DNA of 64,000 nucleotides from Diplocarpon mali (Eukaryota > Ascomycota > Leotiomycetes > Helotiales > Drepanopezizaceae): assembly GCA_024741835.1 (NCBI GenBank), contig JAENRP010000118.1:1336-65335 (forward strand). The letters run 5' to 3'. The notes under the pieces were generated by a model. It had not been told where the DNA came from. It did no database searches and saw only the letters and a list, made by a program, of their open reading frames with translations. Within the stretch, counting starts at the first letter, position 1, and the number at the start of each line of letters is the position of its first letter. Shown here one piece after another: positions 34,798 to 46,177 of the stretch. The position numbers and the translations under genes are program-made.

Positions 34798-36184
34798 ATG
34801 TTAACCAAGACTTTACTTATCGGTGCTTTCGAGCTTTTAGCTGCGAGTGGAGCACTGGGATGGAAGCACGCTGGAGAAGCCGAGTTCCAAAAGATCACCA
34901 GCGAGAATGAGGTCTCGTTGGTTGCTTGTGAGTCTAGCGCATAAATCCATACCTACGTATCCGGTTGCGTCCTGTATCTGCTAACTGTTGTTTAGTTGTT
35001 GCGGTACGTACAATCCATATACAAATAGGCTTTGCTAACGTTGCTCGTTCCTGAAGCCATGGACGTATGTTCTATTCGCTCTCCCTATAAATCATTTTTA
35101 TACTAAGCGCCACGATACAGCGAATCAAGCAAGGCTCTTGAACCAGAATGGCTCTCAGCAACCAGCCAAACTCCAAAGTCACTCATCAGCGTTGACTGCA
35201 CAGCTGAGGTCACCCTGTGTTCAGAGCAAGGCATCATTTCATACCCCGCGATCCGCGTATACCATAGCAACGGCAACATGAAGAGATACCGAGGACCGCG
35301 CAAAGCATCACCGTAAGTCGTCCCCAGCTACCAGGACAAAACAATAACAGCGACTGACGACGAAAACAGAATCGTCTCCTTCATGAAACGCGCCGAACTC
35401 CCCGAGGTCTCGGTCCTCGACCACAAGAACATCACGAGCTTCAAGTCCGTCGACGGTGCCGTCTTCATAGCCTACGTCGGCGGCCTGCAAGACCGCCTCG
35501 CCCTCCTTTTCTCCAGCCTCGCCAGGCGCTACCACGACCGTTACGCGTTCGCCATCGTCACGGACTCGAGTCTTGTCAAGCGCGAGGGCCTCCAATACCC
35601 GACTATCATGTGCTATAAGCGTTCGGAATCGAAGCAGCATCTATTTCCTGTTGAGGTCGAGGTTCTTGATCTGGAGCGGTGGATGGCGAATGTCACCACG
35701 CCGCTGGTTGGGGAGTTCACGAGGAGGAATGAAGTGAAGCACTTGAAGGTAGCTCTTTCATATTTCACCTCAGGTGTTCAGAGCTTTATCGATTAGCTGA
35801 CATTTGTCGTCGACTCAGGCTGGTAAATCCATCGTCTACTTCTTCTATACCTCTTCAGAGACCCGTGACGAGTACGTCAAGTCGATCACACGACTCGCCA
35901 TGACGTATAAAGACGTCTTGAAGTTTGTAACCGTCGACGCGGTGGAGCATCGCCACCTGATGCCGACGCTGGGACTCAAAGCCGGGGCGGAACCGGCGCT
36001 GGCCGTGTTCAACCCGACACACGGACATACGTTCCCGTTCAAGAACGAGGGTCGGCACATCAGCGCCAAGGACGTCGAGCACTTCGTGCAGGAAATTTCG
36101 CTGGGCAAGATCGCTGCCTGGGCTGGGGAGAAGGAGGAGGAGGAGAAGGAGGAGAGGAAGATTGAAGGGCATACGGAGCTTTAG
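34798..36184 (+). CDS. Redox-dead protein disulphide isomerase-like ER protein
   Basis: Six exons, 34798-34927, 34996-35003, 35057-35064, 35121-35312, 35370-35748 and 35819-36184, encode 360 residues. Exons 2 and 3 are only 8 nt each. They are supported because joining them rebuilds the PDI active-site helix as FVAPW-TESS-KALEPEW (residues 44-59). The canonical PDI sequence there has CxxC; here both cysteines are replaced (Thr49, Ser52). A signal peptide covers 1-20. The first thioredoxin-like domain continues with VDCTAEVTLC and the cis-Pro SYPAIRVY. Domains resembling b and b' follow (around 120-335), then an acidic/Lys-rich stretch and the C-terminus HTEL, an HDEL-like retention signal. 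There is no second catalytic a' domain; full PDI has about 500 residues. A structural or chaperone role is more likely than oxidation. Confidence 0.85.
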
Positions 36185-38245
36185 GCTAGATAGGACTTGA
36201 CGAAGTAAGGCAAGTCTTGAATCGAGACGTGTTTGTATCCGAAGATCGACGCGCTGTATAAGACTGATTCTGCGATACATGTGTGCGAAATTCTCTTCGT
36301 AACCTTGGAGAGCAAATCTTAACGAGCCTATCACCTAAAAACTAAGTTTGGTTTCTGCTATATTATTCAGATTCGAAATCGAAAGTGGTGGGTGGTTAGA
36401 TGTTGCTGAGCTTAGTACTAAAGCAGCATAGAGAAAGCCAGACCTGGGCCAGGCTCTTCATATACAATGACCTGGCGTAGATAGGCCCTTGAAAAATCTT
36501 TCAAGCACAACTAGGCGAGTTGATTATATTAAAACCCCAACGTAGATAGACTTATCTCACACGTTGTAAATATATGATAAAATCACTTGAAATTTATGAA
36601 AATACCAGATCTCATGCTATTGCTTAGGGTGACGGCAATTGTAGTAGCCGATCCACCTGCCCCTTTTCAAAGAGAGAGATGGTCAAAAGGGCTTATCGGC
36701 TATCAATAGAGAAAATTACTGATTCTTTCGTTTCTTTACTTCCTGATGAAGAGAATACAATAGATCATAACAGAATGTAGTACAGTGACTAGGTAAGCTG
36801 GGTCTGGAGGTATTAGCCAAACTTTTGATTTTTTGTTTGTAAATAATTACTGCTAAACAGCGCTTTAAAGTTATTTGGTGATAGACCTAAATTTGAGAGA
36901 ACCTTTGCGCTCGCTAAAGGTAGCCATGTTATGAAAGGCTGCAAGATCTGATAATAGGTAAAACGATTCAGGATTAACAAGAATTTTGGATTTAATAGAC
37001 TATATGTTCAATAATCAAGATTTTTTATATATTGATCCCATGTGCAAAGTCTCGATTTCATGTGATGATAACACGAGGGGAATCGTCACTATCCCGCCAG
37101 CTACCGCCGATCACCGATAGCTAGTTGAAACCTATTCAATTCCAATTTTAGGAGATTATATTTGAAGCTCGTAGGTCTTAACTCATCTTGAAGGAGACTC
37201 CTTTGGCATTATTCCATAGCCAGGTCATGTCCTCGTCGACTGTGAACGCTGAATATCTTAGTAGCGGATATATCAACTTATGATACTTGGTTTAATATGG
37301 TGGTTACGCGTAGCGATCGTTGTATCGAGTCAATTTCGACACATCACTAAACCATCCTCCCGAAAAAGTTCCAATTGGCAGGGAATGACTCTACGGCGTT
37401 TTATTTTTACTACCAGGTCAATTTCAGGATTATCGAAGGAAATGATCACGCTCAGTTGGCAACCGAAACATGAATAGGAACAATGGCGACTCTGCGGTTC
37501 CATTATTCTTCCTAAAATCGCAGTCAAGATAGAATCGACAATCTGACAAGCTTACCAAGATATATCAACATCAGGGGTCGTGTTTCTTAATTTTTTTCTT
37601 AAGTTAGGAAGGTTACCACTGAAGTGCAGGTCGTAGATGGGCCAGCTGCAGTATCATTCACATCTAGTCTAATCGCTAAACAGCAAGGGATAAAAGAGCG
37701 CTCTTAGTATGATATCTGTTACGATCCCTACGCAAAAGCTCACCATACGTCGTGGATAGGCTGTTGATTCGCCGTGCATGTGTTTTCAGTCCGACCTTGT
37801 TCTTCGGTCTGTTTAGTTTTAATCCATGTGCTGTGGTTTAGCTTTTAGCGTACTTGTCAGACCTTCCAGGCTTTCGATCGCCTGACTACCCTGTATATTA
37901 ACGAACACACCTTGAATCTGCAACAATAACGGCGCCTGTGGTCAGCAATCTAATGATGAAATCCTTCAGAAGGAGACAACATCATAAGCGAGTATTTGTT
38001 TACTCTGCGGTACCGAGTTCCGATATGCGCTTTTCTGTACTAATTATTAAGTGATGGGAGTAGGAGAGAGCCCCCACCTTTCCAGCTCCGTGGCTCGGAG
38101 TTGGCTTGGGAGTGGCCCCGCACGTCACGTTGACCCTATCTTCAACCTCATATCATTCTACGAACCTTCTTGAGTACTGAACATCAAACTTGTCCGAAAA
38201 TCGTGCAGGCCTTGTAAAATTTGAACGCGGGTTAGGTTGTACAGA
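36185..38245. other. AT-rich intergenic, no gene supported
   Basis: Two kilobases of stop-dense sequence after the PDI-like gene. A 65-codon frame occurs on each strand near 37280-37530; they are shadows of one another and have no domain. The last ~150 bp precede the oxidoreductase gene. Confidence 0.5.
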
Positions 38246-39722
38246 ATGACAGCCAGCAAGCTCGTTCGCGGCCAGGCCAGCCTCCCAACCCCCAACTCCA
38301 CCAAGTCGTTCTGGCATACCCAGCCATCCAAGATCCTCTTCGGACATCGGACAACAGAGCATCTGCCTACGCAAGCGGATCTCGTTATTATTGGCAGCGG
38401 GCTCTCTGGAGCCAGTGCAGCCCATTTTTTACGAGAAGATGAGGAAGGGAGGAAGTTCAAGATCGTGATGCTAGAAGCGAGAGAAGCTTGTTGGGGAGCC
38501 ACTGGCCGAGTTAGTACCTGTATCCAAACTTGTAGCTCATACACTTAATCTATATCAGAACGGGGGCCATTGCCAGCCAATGATGTACGGGAGTCCTCCC
38601 GACGTTGGAGCATTCGAGATGCGGAACTACTTATTCATCAAAGACCTTGTTGCCAAGAATGAGATTCCTTGTGACTGGAGGACACTGTCCGTAGCCCATG
38701 CTTATATGGACGACGATCTTTTCGAGCAGAGTCTATCGGCTTTTAAAGACTTTGCAAGTAAAGACCCTGAGATCTTGAAGCTTGTCAAAGTCATTGATAA
38801 GAAATCGACAAGTCCTTCTCTGGAAAATCTGCGGATCCCAACTGCATCCGGGGCATTTCTTCAGAAACACGCTGCGAGCGTGTGGCCGTACAAACTGGTC
38901 GCCTGGATATTGGAGAAGCTTTTAGAAGGGAACTCGAAATCTGCGCCCGAATTCAACCTGCAGACCAACACGGCGGCCACTCATCTCCAGAAAGTGGGCG
39001 ATGGATCCTGGATCGTGCACACTCCTCGAGGCATGATCGCCACCCCGAGAGTCTTGCTTACCACAAACGCATACACATCTCATCTTCTGCCCAGGTTCAG
39101 CGATCTCGTAGTCCCTGTCCGAGGAGAGATGAGCAGCCTCGTGCCGCCTCCGACCATGAAGCCCGGAAGCTCCAACTCCCCGCTCGAGTACTCGTATGGA
39201 TTCATCGGGAACGGCCAGCAGAACAGACATCAGGACGACTACTTGATCCAAAGGCCGTACTCTGGTGGCGGCGCCGGCGGCGAGCTGATGTTCGGTGGTG
39301 GCCGCTCCTACGCTGCAAACGCTGGGCTGGGGGTCTCGGACGACTCATCCATCGACCCCCCGGCCGCTGAGTATCTCCGCACAGAAATCACTTCTCTGGT
39401 GGACATCAAGAATCAGGAGAAGGAGCTTCAGGCTAGCTATGAGTGGAGTGGCATCATGGGCTACAGTCGGGACGATAGACCTTGGGTTGGAGAATTGACG
39501 GACGATTTAGGCCTTGGTGGGGGTAAGGGAGTCTGGGTCTCGGCTGGATTTACGGGTCACGGCATGCCGAATACGTGTCTAAGTGGGAAAGCAGCGGTGG
39601 ACATGATACTGGGGAAGACAGGAGACGAAGTGGATTTGCCGAAAGCATATCGACTTAGCAAGGAGAGGGTGGAGAAAGCGCGGGCGTTGGATGAGGTGCA
39701 CATCGCAGATGCTAAAGGCTAG
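38246..39722 (+). CDS. FAD-dependent oxidoreductase (DAO family)
   Basis: Exons 38246-38509 and 38559-39722 encode 475 residues. The 49-bp intron (donor GTTAGT) is in phase 0 and its removal gives the family motif GATGRNGGHC. The Rossmann dinucleotide motif DLVIIGSGLSGASAAHFL lies at about residues 48-65, and a second FAD/substrate strand (KIVMLEAREACWGATGRNGG) follows. The C-terminal part has the usual SGIMGYSRDDRPWVGEL and GVWVSAGFTGHGMPNTCLSGKAAVDMIL, closing the FAD site. The family covers D-amino acid, glycine/sarcosine and gamma-glutamyl-amine oxidases. The substrate here cannot be read from sequence. There is no signal peptide; it ends in KG without a peroxisomal SKL. Start: ATG MTASKLVRGQ, preceded in frame only by a TTG. 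Confidence 0.88.
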
Positions 39723-39894
39723 GGGCTCCATATTGATCTCTCTTCCGATAATTCAAATGCATTATCCGTAATTGCGCATCTACATGATTATATAGCAATA
39801 TTAGCAGCATCCGGTCAATCGGCAGTGTGAGCTATCTTGATCGCTACCTAACTCTAAATGGATTAGTTGCGCTCGGTATAACCAACATAAGCTT

Positions 39895-41714
39895 CTATCT
39901 CTCCTCATTCCACAGTTCGTAGCTCGCAATCTTGTTCTTGTAGAATGGCCAGGTGAAGTCGGGCTTGACCACCTTCTCCGGCCTGCCCCGTCCCGTCACT
40001 CCTCTCTGTGATTCCCGGTGAAACTCAAAGCCATCCAACCAAGCCTCCTCTGCATCCTCGCCCACGAAATTCGGACTCTGTAGTGTGGAAGAGCTCTTTT
40101 TGACAAGAATGTCTTCTTCTTGATAGATACAATCCATTCGAGACGTCCAGAGAGTCTTTTCCGATTCCTCAGATCCCGGTAAGCGGCGGTAAAAGACACA
40201 TTTTTCGGGAAGTGAGCCGAGACCACCATCGCGGTCGGAAATCCATGCGTGGATATCGCAGGTATGGAGGCGGGGCTGTGAGGCGAAGATTTCCGCTGCC
40301 ATGTCACAGACAGGATCAAAGTCTTCATCTTCATCAAGCCATAGTCCGTCTCCATTAATTTCGAGAATCAGTTCTTGTATCGAAGGCGGGAGGCCCTCGA
40401 CGAAGCCAAGAATTTGCTAGCGCTGAATCAATAAAAAGTCAGATCAGAGCGAGGACAAATACACACAGGTCTGTAATTATCGAACTGTAACCTCCCATCG
40501 TTGCCAAACGCTCCCCCGAGGTTATCCTCGTCGCCGACCCTCAAGAACTTCAAGTTCTTCCAGCTCCGGAAGGCTTGCCCAATCTCCTTCGAAAAACAGT
40601 GGTGAATATCTTGGGTGGAGAATCTCTCAATTCTTGCTGTCGCTGGACTCGTGGTGAGTGCATGGAAAAATTCCATAGAGGTCATATCTGCCGTAGATGT
40701 GCACCTATGTTTAACGTACGACAAGGTCAGTTCCCTCAATTCAGGTACGAGCGAGCACACTTTCAAAGTAAAATTCAGCGTATCATTGTTCCATGAGAAC
40801 ATATTGACAGGTATCCTGAGAGATTGCAGAGATTTTCCATGTTTGGCAATGAAACTGAGAATGAATGAGGTTTCCGCGCTATCATCTTTCACATATGGAG
40901 GCCAAATATTCCAGGTGTACCCAAAATGACGAAGACGGGCGATTTTGACCCCTGTGTTCTCTGGCAAAGCCTGGTATTCTTCTATTATACTAGGCGTCAC
41001 AGTATCCATGCCCTCGATATAGTCGGAGCCGCAAAATGAGATATCGAGTGTTTCCAAGTCAGAGCACGTTGCCTCGATCACTCTGAAGATAAATTTGGGG
41101 CTATCCCAGAGAGATTTGGCAACCGAGCCATATCCTGGGGATGGGATTTTCCATTTGATGTTCCGGATTGAAGTGGGTGCATTTCTCCAGATACAATAAT
41201 CAGGTGCGATACCATCAAGGATGAGGTCGTACAGCTGAGGGTATGATGGAAGCTTCATGATGACTTGGAACGCCAGAGGATTTGCTGTAAAAGACGCTTT
41301 GGAAAGAAATCTCATGTTTTCGGCGGCTCTAGTCAGCAACGATCGGTCTGTCTGTTCACTTTGAGTCACATCTTTAACGTCCCCAAGACGGTTGTTATAA
41401 TTGGAGAAGGACCGGACATGAGCCCCCAGCATGGGATTTCTAACTGATTGTTAACGTCGAAAAGAAGTGATCAAAGAGTTTCCATACTTAGCAATAGATT
41501 CGATGAATTGAAGTTGTCTCCGAGCCGTCTTTTCATCGGCTTCTTCATCGAAGCGCTCTTCGATTGCGAGGTTTACGTTCCGGTACAGTGCTGCTGTGGT
41601 AGCCGCCCATAGACTCCGACAAGTCAGGCTACAGTTGAGGTAATTGGAATGGCCTGGAGCCAGGTATTTGATGATTTCTTGAAGGACCTCCTTGGGCAGT
41701 TTATCTAATGCCAT
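39895..41714 (-). CDS. F-box protein
   Basis: Minus-strand exons 41714-41488, 41439-40467 and 40416-39895 encode 573 residues. Introns are 48 and 50 bp, in phases 2 and 0. The N-terminus is a short F-box: LDKLPKEVLQEIIKYL, then LNCSLTCRSLWAATTAALYR (about residues 3-46). This motif binds Skp1, placing the protein in an SCF ubiquitin-ligase complex. The long remainder contains Leu-rich stretches spaced like irregular LRRs (LETLDISFCGSDY, LQSLRIPVNMF, LRELTLSYVKH, LKFLRVGDED). These probably form the substrate-binding part. The last exon (DGLWLDEDEDFDPVCDMAAEIF and on) is acidic then basic. Targets are unknown. Fungal genomes hold large, fast-evolving sets of such proteins. The gene is convergent with the oxidoreductase, with a 172-bp gap between stop codons. 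Confidence 0.82.
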
Positions 41715-44670
41715 GACTGAGATTTGCAGACATGTAGATGCGATGTACTGGGAGACTTTCTGTCCAATGTGCCGCAGGTTAGAAGGAAAAGCCTGCCTCG
41801 GCGTTAGCCTTAGCGCGCTGAAGTTGGAGTTGCCCCTGATTTGGGCAATTGAAGCCTGCTAGCTTCGTAAGCGAGTACGTAAAAAATAACAACAAGGCTT
41901 TTCTTAATTCTACGGATTCTCAAGGAATTTCATCAAGTTATTGGCAGCATATTGGGAGTATTTATACAGCAGATAAGCTTTGTCATTAACACTGTGTGAC
42001 TTCTCATGTTAATAAGTGCGTTTATGATAAATGCGTGGAAACGGTCTATGACTGGGAAAATTATTACTCATTGTATCTTCCTGTTTTGAGCTACAAATGG
42101 AGCCATCATGGAAATAAAGGAAATAAAGCACGCAGCGAGATCACAGTCTCGTTATTTAATGAAGGTGTAAGATTTACATTGGTGTATTCTTGACGAGCAT
42201 CGGATATGCCTCTGCTGAGAATCGGAAAGCATGATCTTGCGGTCAAGAACAGCTACTTAATATTCGAACATCGCTGAGGTCTAAAATATGAACTTTTTCG
42301 TAATCTATCCGATTGTACACTCTCGCTCAGATGGTAATCCATGATCCTATTCCGACAGATACCATGATAAAGAGCGACTAGCTTTTACTTTCGTCCTCAT
42401 CGTCAGTCCATTTCCAGCCCATAGGCTCCGCAAAAAGATTTATATACTCTTTTCTTCGATAGCCGCAGGCAGCATCGTATTCGGAACGGTATTCTGCGTA
42501 GGACATGCAATCGATGTAACGGCAACTCCAAAAGTCGGCTGCGATTATTAACAACGCAGGCCACCAAATTTGTTTTCTTTATCCGTTCGCAAGGAGCATT
42601 CCACCGGTAGTGAATGGAGAAGAAAAATACTGGGACGGAGTCCTCGCACCAAGAGAGAATAGCGATTTGATCTCCAAGAGCAAGTATGAATCCCAGCCTC
42701 ATCTCCAAATCTGGTTTCAAGTCCAGACCCTGATATTTCCACTTAATTCCATTCACAGTCGGCTTATCTCCATTTTATTCTCTTTTAAAATAAAGATCTC
42801 TAAATGCTTTTCGCCCCATTTCCTTCCACTCCACTACGTTTCGCCCTAATACCAAGGCTTGCGCTAGAGTAGGACGAGAGAGGGAAACCACTTGACGACG
42901 ACGTACTCCCAAGCCAGGCCGAGAGGTTGCGTCGAGATGCTACCCTGCTAGTGATAGTTGCTGATGATTGTTCTTCTCTTTAGAGAAACAGCTGTGATGA
43001 CTTATTCGTAATACTAAAACTAGGTGGTTTAATATGCTGTCGTTTACATTACTGCTGTCAATGATTAAACTGATCAAATCGAAGAATTGATAATAGGTGG
43101 GGAGGAGCGCGATAGCAGTTTTCATGAAAATAAATGTGATCGGTTAAGGGATGAGAACTGCTGCTTCTGTGGATTTTGAGGCACTACGAAATCATTTGGA
43201 AATGTTTACTGCTCATGAATGCAGTTTACATGTGTCTATCGCGGATAGGGGCCCGAGGAGAAAGTTTAGGATTTTGAGATATGTATTATGAAGAACAGAT
43301 ATGAGGCGTGAGCGAAGATGAAGAGGATCAGGCCATAGGGGTGAGTTTTGCACTTGCGCAGCCATGTCCTTGACTCATTGGATCAACTCGGAAGTATGGG
43401 CAAGGTTGAAGTTAGATGAGCCAAATTACTTTGTCTTATTTCTTCGCAGTGAAACACGACCAACGCAAAATCTGGTAAAACGTTCGCCCCTTACTCATAC
43501 TACTTGGCTCTCCGTGCCGCAGCCCCAGTCTCAGAGCTCGGGGTTGGTGAGGGAGCGGGTGGTCAAGTCGGTGTTGTTGTGGATGATGGAACTGGCGGCT
43601 TCAAGGAGGATAATCATCGAGAGAAGAGGATTTGGGATGGTGTACGGTATTTCCCAGATGTGGGCCAAGGGATTCCAAAGATCATGTCTTTGAACGAGGA
43701 TCTGATTGTGAGGTACTGTGAGGAGCCGGCCGGGCTTGGGGGTTTATTGGATTGATGTGTATTTGTCCCTTGAGTCGGGGCTGTCAATCCCATCGAGGCA
43801 GTAAATTGCTTCCCGGACCGTGCTGGCAAAACACCCAACCGTAGGTATCTTGGTTATGGTATCCTGGAACAAGGCTCTGTTGTTTAGCTGGATTTCCATG
43901 AATAATTTGGGTCAGACTTACTCTACCCAGCTCGAGATGATAAGGCAATAGTAGGTTTGATCCCTACTAACCTATACCTTACAGCTGGACGGCACTCCCG
44001 TGGCCATCTGCCCCAGTTCCTGTTCCTGGAGAAAATAGCATTTTTCGCAGCAATTGTAGTCGAGCAATGTTGATAAATGATATCTCAACAACAGAGATGC
44101 TGGTTCTGAAAGCTTGCTCTACCAGGCACTCAAAAGCTAACTGACTACAAATAGTAGAGAAGAATAGGAATTAAGCTTTACCTACAAGCTTCTCAGAAAC
44201 CCCAGCTATGTCCTTTCCAAAACGACCCTTAGATACTGGCCGGATAGCAATCCGTTGGTAGTTTACTTCGTCACAGGCCAAACAAACACCACATGGGCGT
44301 GTGTACAGTGGTGAATTCCCAGTGGGTTTGCAAGCTCAGATATACTCCCTTCCATATGGTGTTTGTTTGGCATGCAACAGAAGAAAATTAGAGCTAGGTG
44401 GTGCGCTTGTCTTATTGGTGACAATGAGGATATAAGAAATACAATAAGTAATGTTGTAGGCGGAATGGACTCTGGAAGCTATTTATTTCATACACATAGT
44501 GGTTGCTGAGCTACGGTGGGGTGGGCCTTTGCAGCTAGGAACCTTGTCTACTTAGGTAGCACTGTCACGAATGACCTCACACAGGTAATGTACCTGATAG
44601 TCGATCACCGCCCAAGAGAAATGACCCTCCTCACCCCAACAATACCACGCCTCTAACCCCGATCCACACG
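41715..44670. other. Intergenic, no complete gene supported
   Basis: About 3 kb. A plus-strand frame at 43504-43755 (83 codons) reads GGFKEDNHREKRIWDGVRYF and is protein-like. I recognise no family, it starts at a non-ATG codon and it has no partner exon, so it may be a gene remnant. A 117-codon minus frame at 42403-42756 has no domain. Confidence 0.45.
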
Positions 44671-45925
44671 ATGAAGGCAATTATCGCTGTGCCAGTGACT
44701 CTGGCGATGGTGGTGCGCGCATACTCGCACAAATCCTTGACGCCGGCTGGCATCGTCGCAGCAGTGTTGACAGCTACGGCGCATGCGATCCATCCATGGA
44801 GTCTGCCTTTTGCGCTTCTAATCGTGTTCTTCTTAGCTGGTACAAGAGTGACGAAGGTCTGCGCAGCACACCTCCCCACGATCCGCGGCTTGTGCTGATT
44901 TGTGCAGGTCAAACATGATATCAAGGCAAAGTTGACTCTATCCGCCTCTGGAGCGTCGGGCGGCGAAGGGGCGCGAACACATATCCAAGGTAGGACTTGT
45001 CGCTCTTAAATATGCGCTCTGCTAATCCTTCCTCTCAATAGTTCTGGCGAACTCTGGAGTGGCCTCTGTCCTCTGCCTCCTCCATGCGTATCAGCTCTAC
45101 CAGCGAAACGAGGGTGTCCTGCCGCGAAGCTCGACGGACTGTTATTCGTGGCCCGGAGACCTTCTTGTGGTAGGGATCGTGGCGAATTATGCCGCCGTGG
45201 CAGCAGATACCTTCAGTTCGGAACTGGGCATACTCTCCAAGACTAAACCTCGTCTCATCACGTCGTGGAATCTGCGGGAGGTACCGCCAGGAACAAATGG
45301 GGGTGTGACGCTACATGGGCTAGCATCGGGACTACTAGGCTCTCTCGTGATTGTTGCTGCGTCTGTGGCACTGATCCCGTTTTGTCCGCCAAAACATGGC
45401 GGATGGGGCTTAAGATCCAGGAACCGGTTTGCGTTTGCGATGTCTTTGTGGGGTGCGTTGGGAAGTGTGTTGGATAGTTTTCTCGGAGGATGGCTTCAAC
45501 AGAGTGTAGTGGATACCAGAAGCGGACGGATCGTCGAAGGCGATGGCGGAAAAAAGGTTCTCATATCCAACGGAGTCACGAGCAGCATGCATCACAAGAA
45601 GCGGGCAGAGATGACGGCTACGCTCCTCAGCAGAGAAGGAAAGGACTCTGTTGTGCAGCCCGTCGCTGAAGAAGCAGTGGGCGCAAAGATCGGTCACTTT
45701 CCCGACGAGAAGATGGGTGGTGGGGACAAATACGATGCGAAGAAGAAGTTCCGCAAATCCAGTTTCGGAGACGAGAAACCGAGCCGAGTCGTCGAAAGCG
45801 GCTCCCTTGCCATTCTCGACAACAATCAGGTCAACTTTGTCATGGCTCTCACTATGAGTGTCGGAGCAATGGGGATTGCGAGTTGGTTCTGGGACGTCCC
45901 GCTCAGCAGCATAATAGCATTGTGA
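44671..45925 (+). CDS. TMEM19/DUF92 family integral membrane protein
   Basis: Exons 44671-44856, 44908-44989 and 45042-45925 encode 383 residues. The first donor (GTCTGC) is off consensus, but its acceptor TGCAG and the resulting frame (GTRVTK then VKHDIKAKL) are right for the family. About six hydrophobic spans can be read: 1-18, 24-60, 90-105, 125-150, 178-200 and 360-383. DUF92 hallmarks are present: FFLAGTRVTKVKHDIKAKL, AAVAADTFSSELGILSKTKPRLIT, VPPGTNGGVTLHGLASGLLGS and GSVLDSFLGGWLQQS. The family includes eukaryotic TMEM19 and plant and cyanobacterial VTE6 phytyl-phosphate kinases, so a lipid-phosphate role is possible but unproven. A hydrophilic insert of about 140 residues, Lys/Gly/Glu-rich, sits before the last span. 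The conserved Asp/Ser/Asn residues sit in the loops. Confidence 0.88.
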
Positions 45926-46177
45926 ACCTCAGTCACAGCATTATGGAATACTCCGAACGAAAAATAAAATATCCTGGATTTAAAGACAAAATGCCGAATA
46001 ATCAAGAGCTAATTAACTTAATTGCAAAGTGGATGCCATCTCATCGTGTTATGGCACCTACTTTGAGTTACCTGCAGAGGATCTGCCCGCCCCAGCTCTC
46101 TTTGTTCTGTGTTTACGAGAAGTGGATATTTTACTCTATCACAAGCTATGTGAGCCACGGCGTTTACTGTTTGCGTC

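Noticed and set aside
43504..43755. 83-codon frame with protein-like text
   Set aside because: Non-ATG start, no partner exon and no family recognised. It is at most a remnant.
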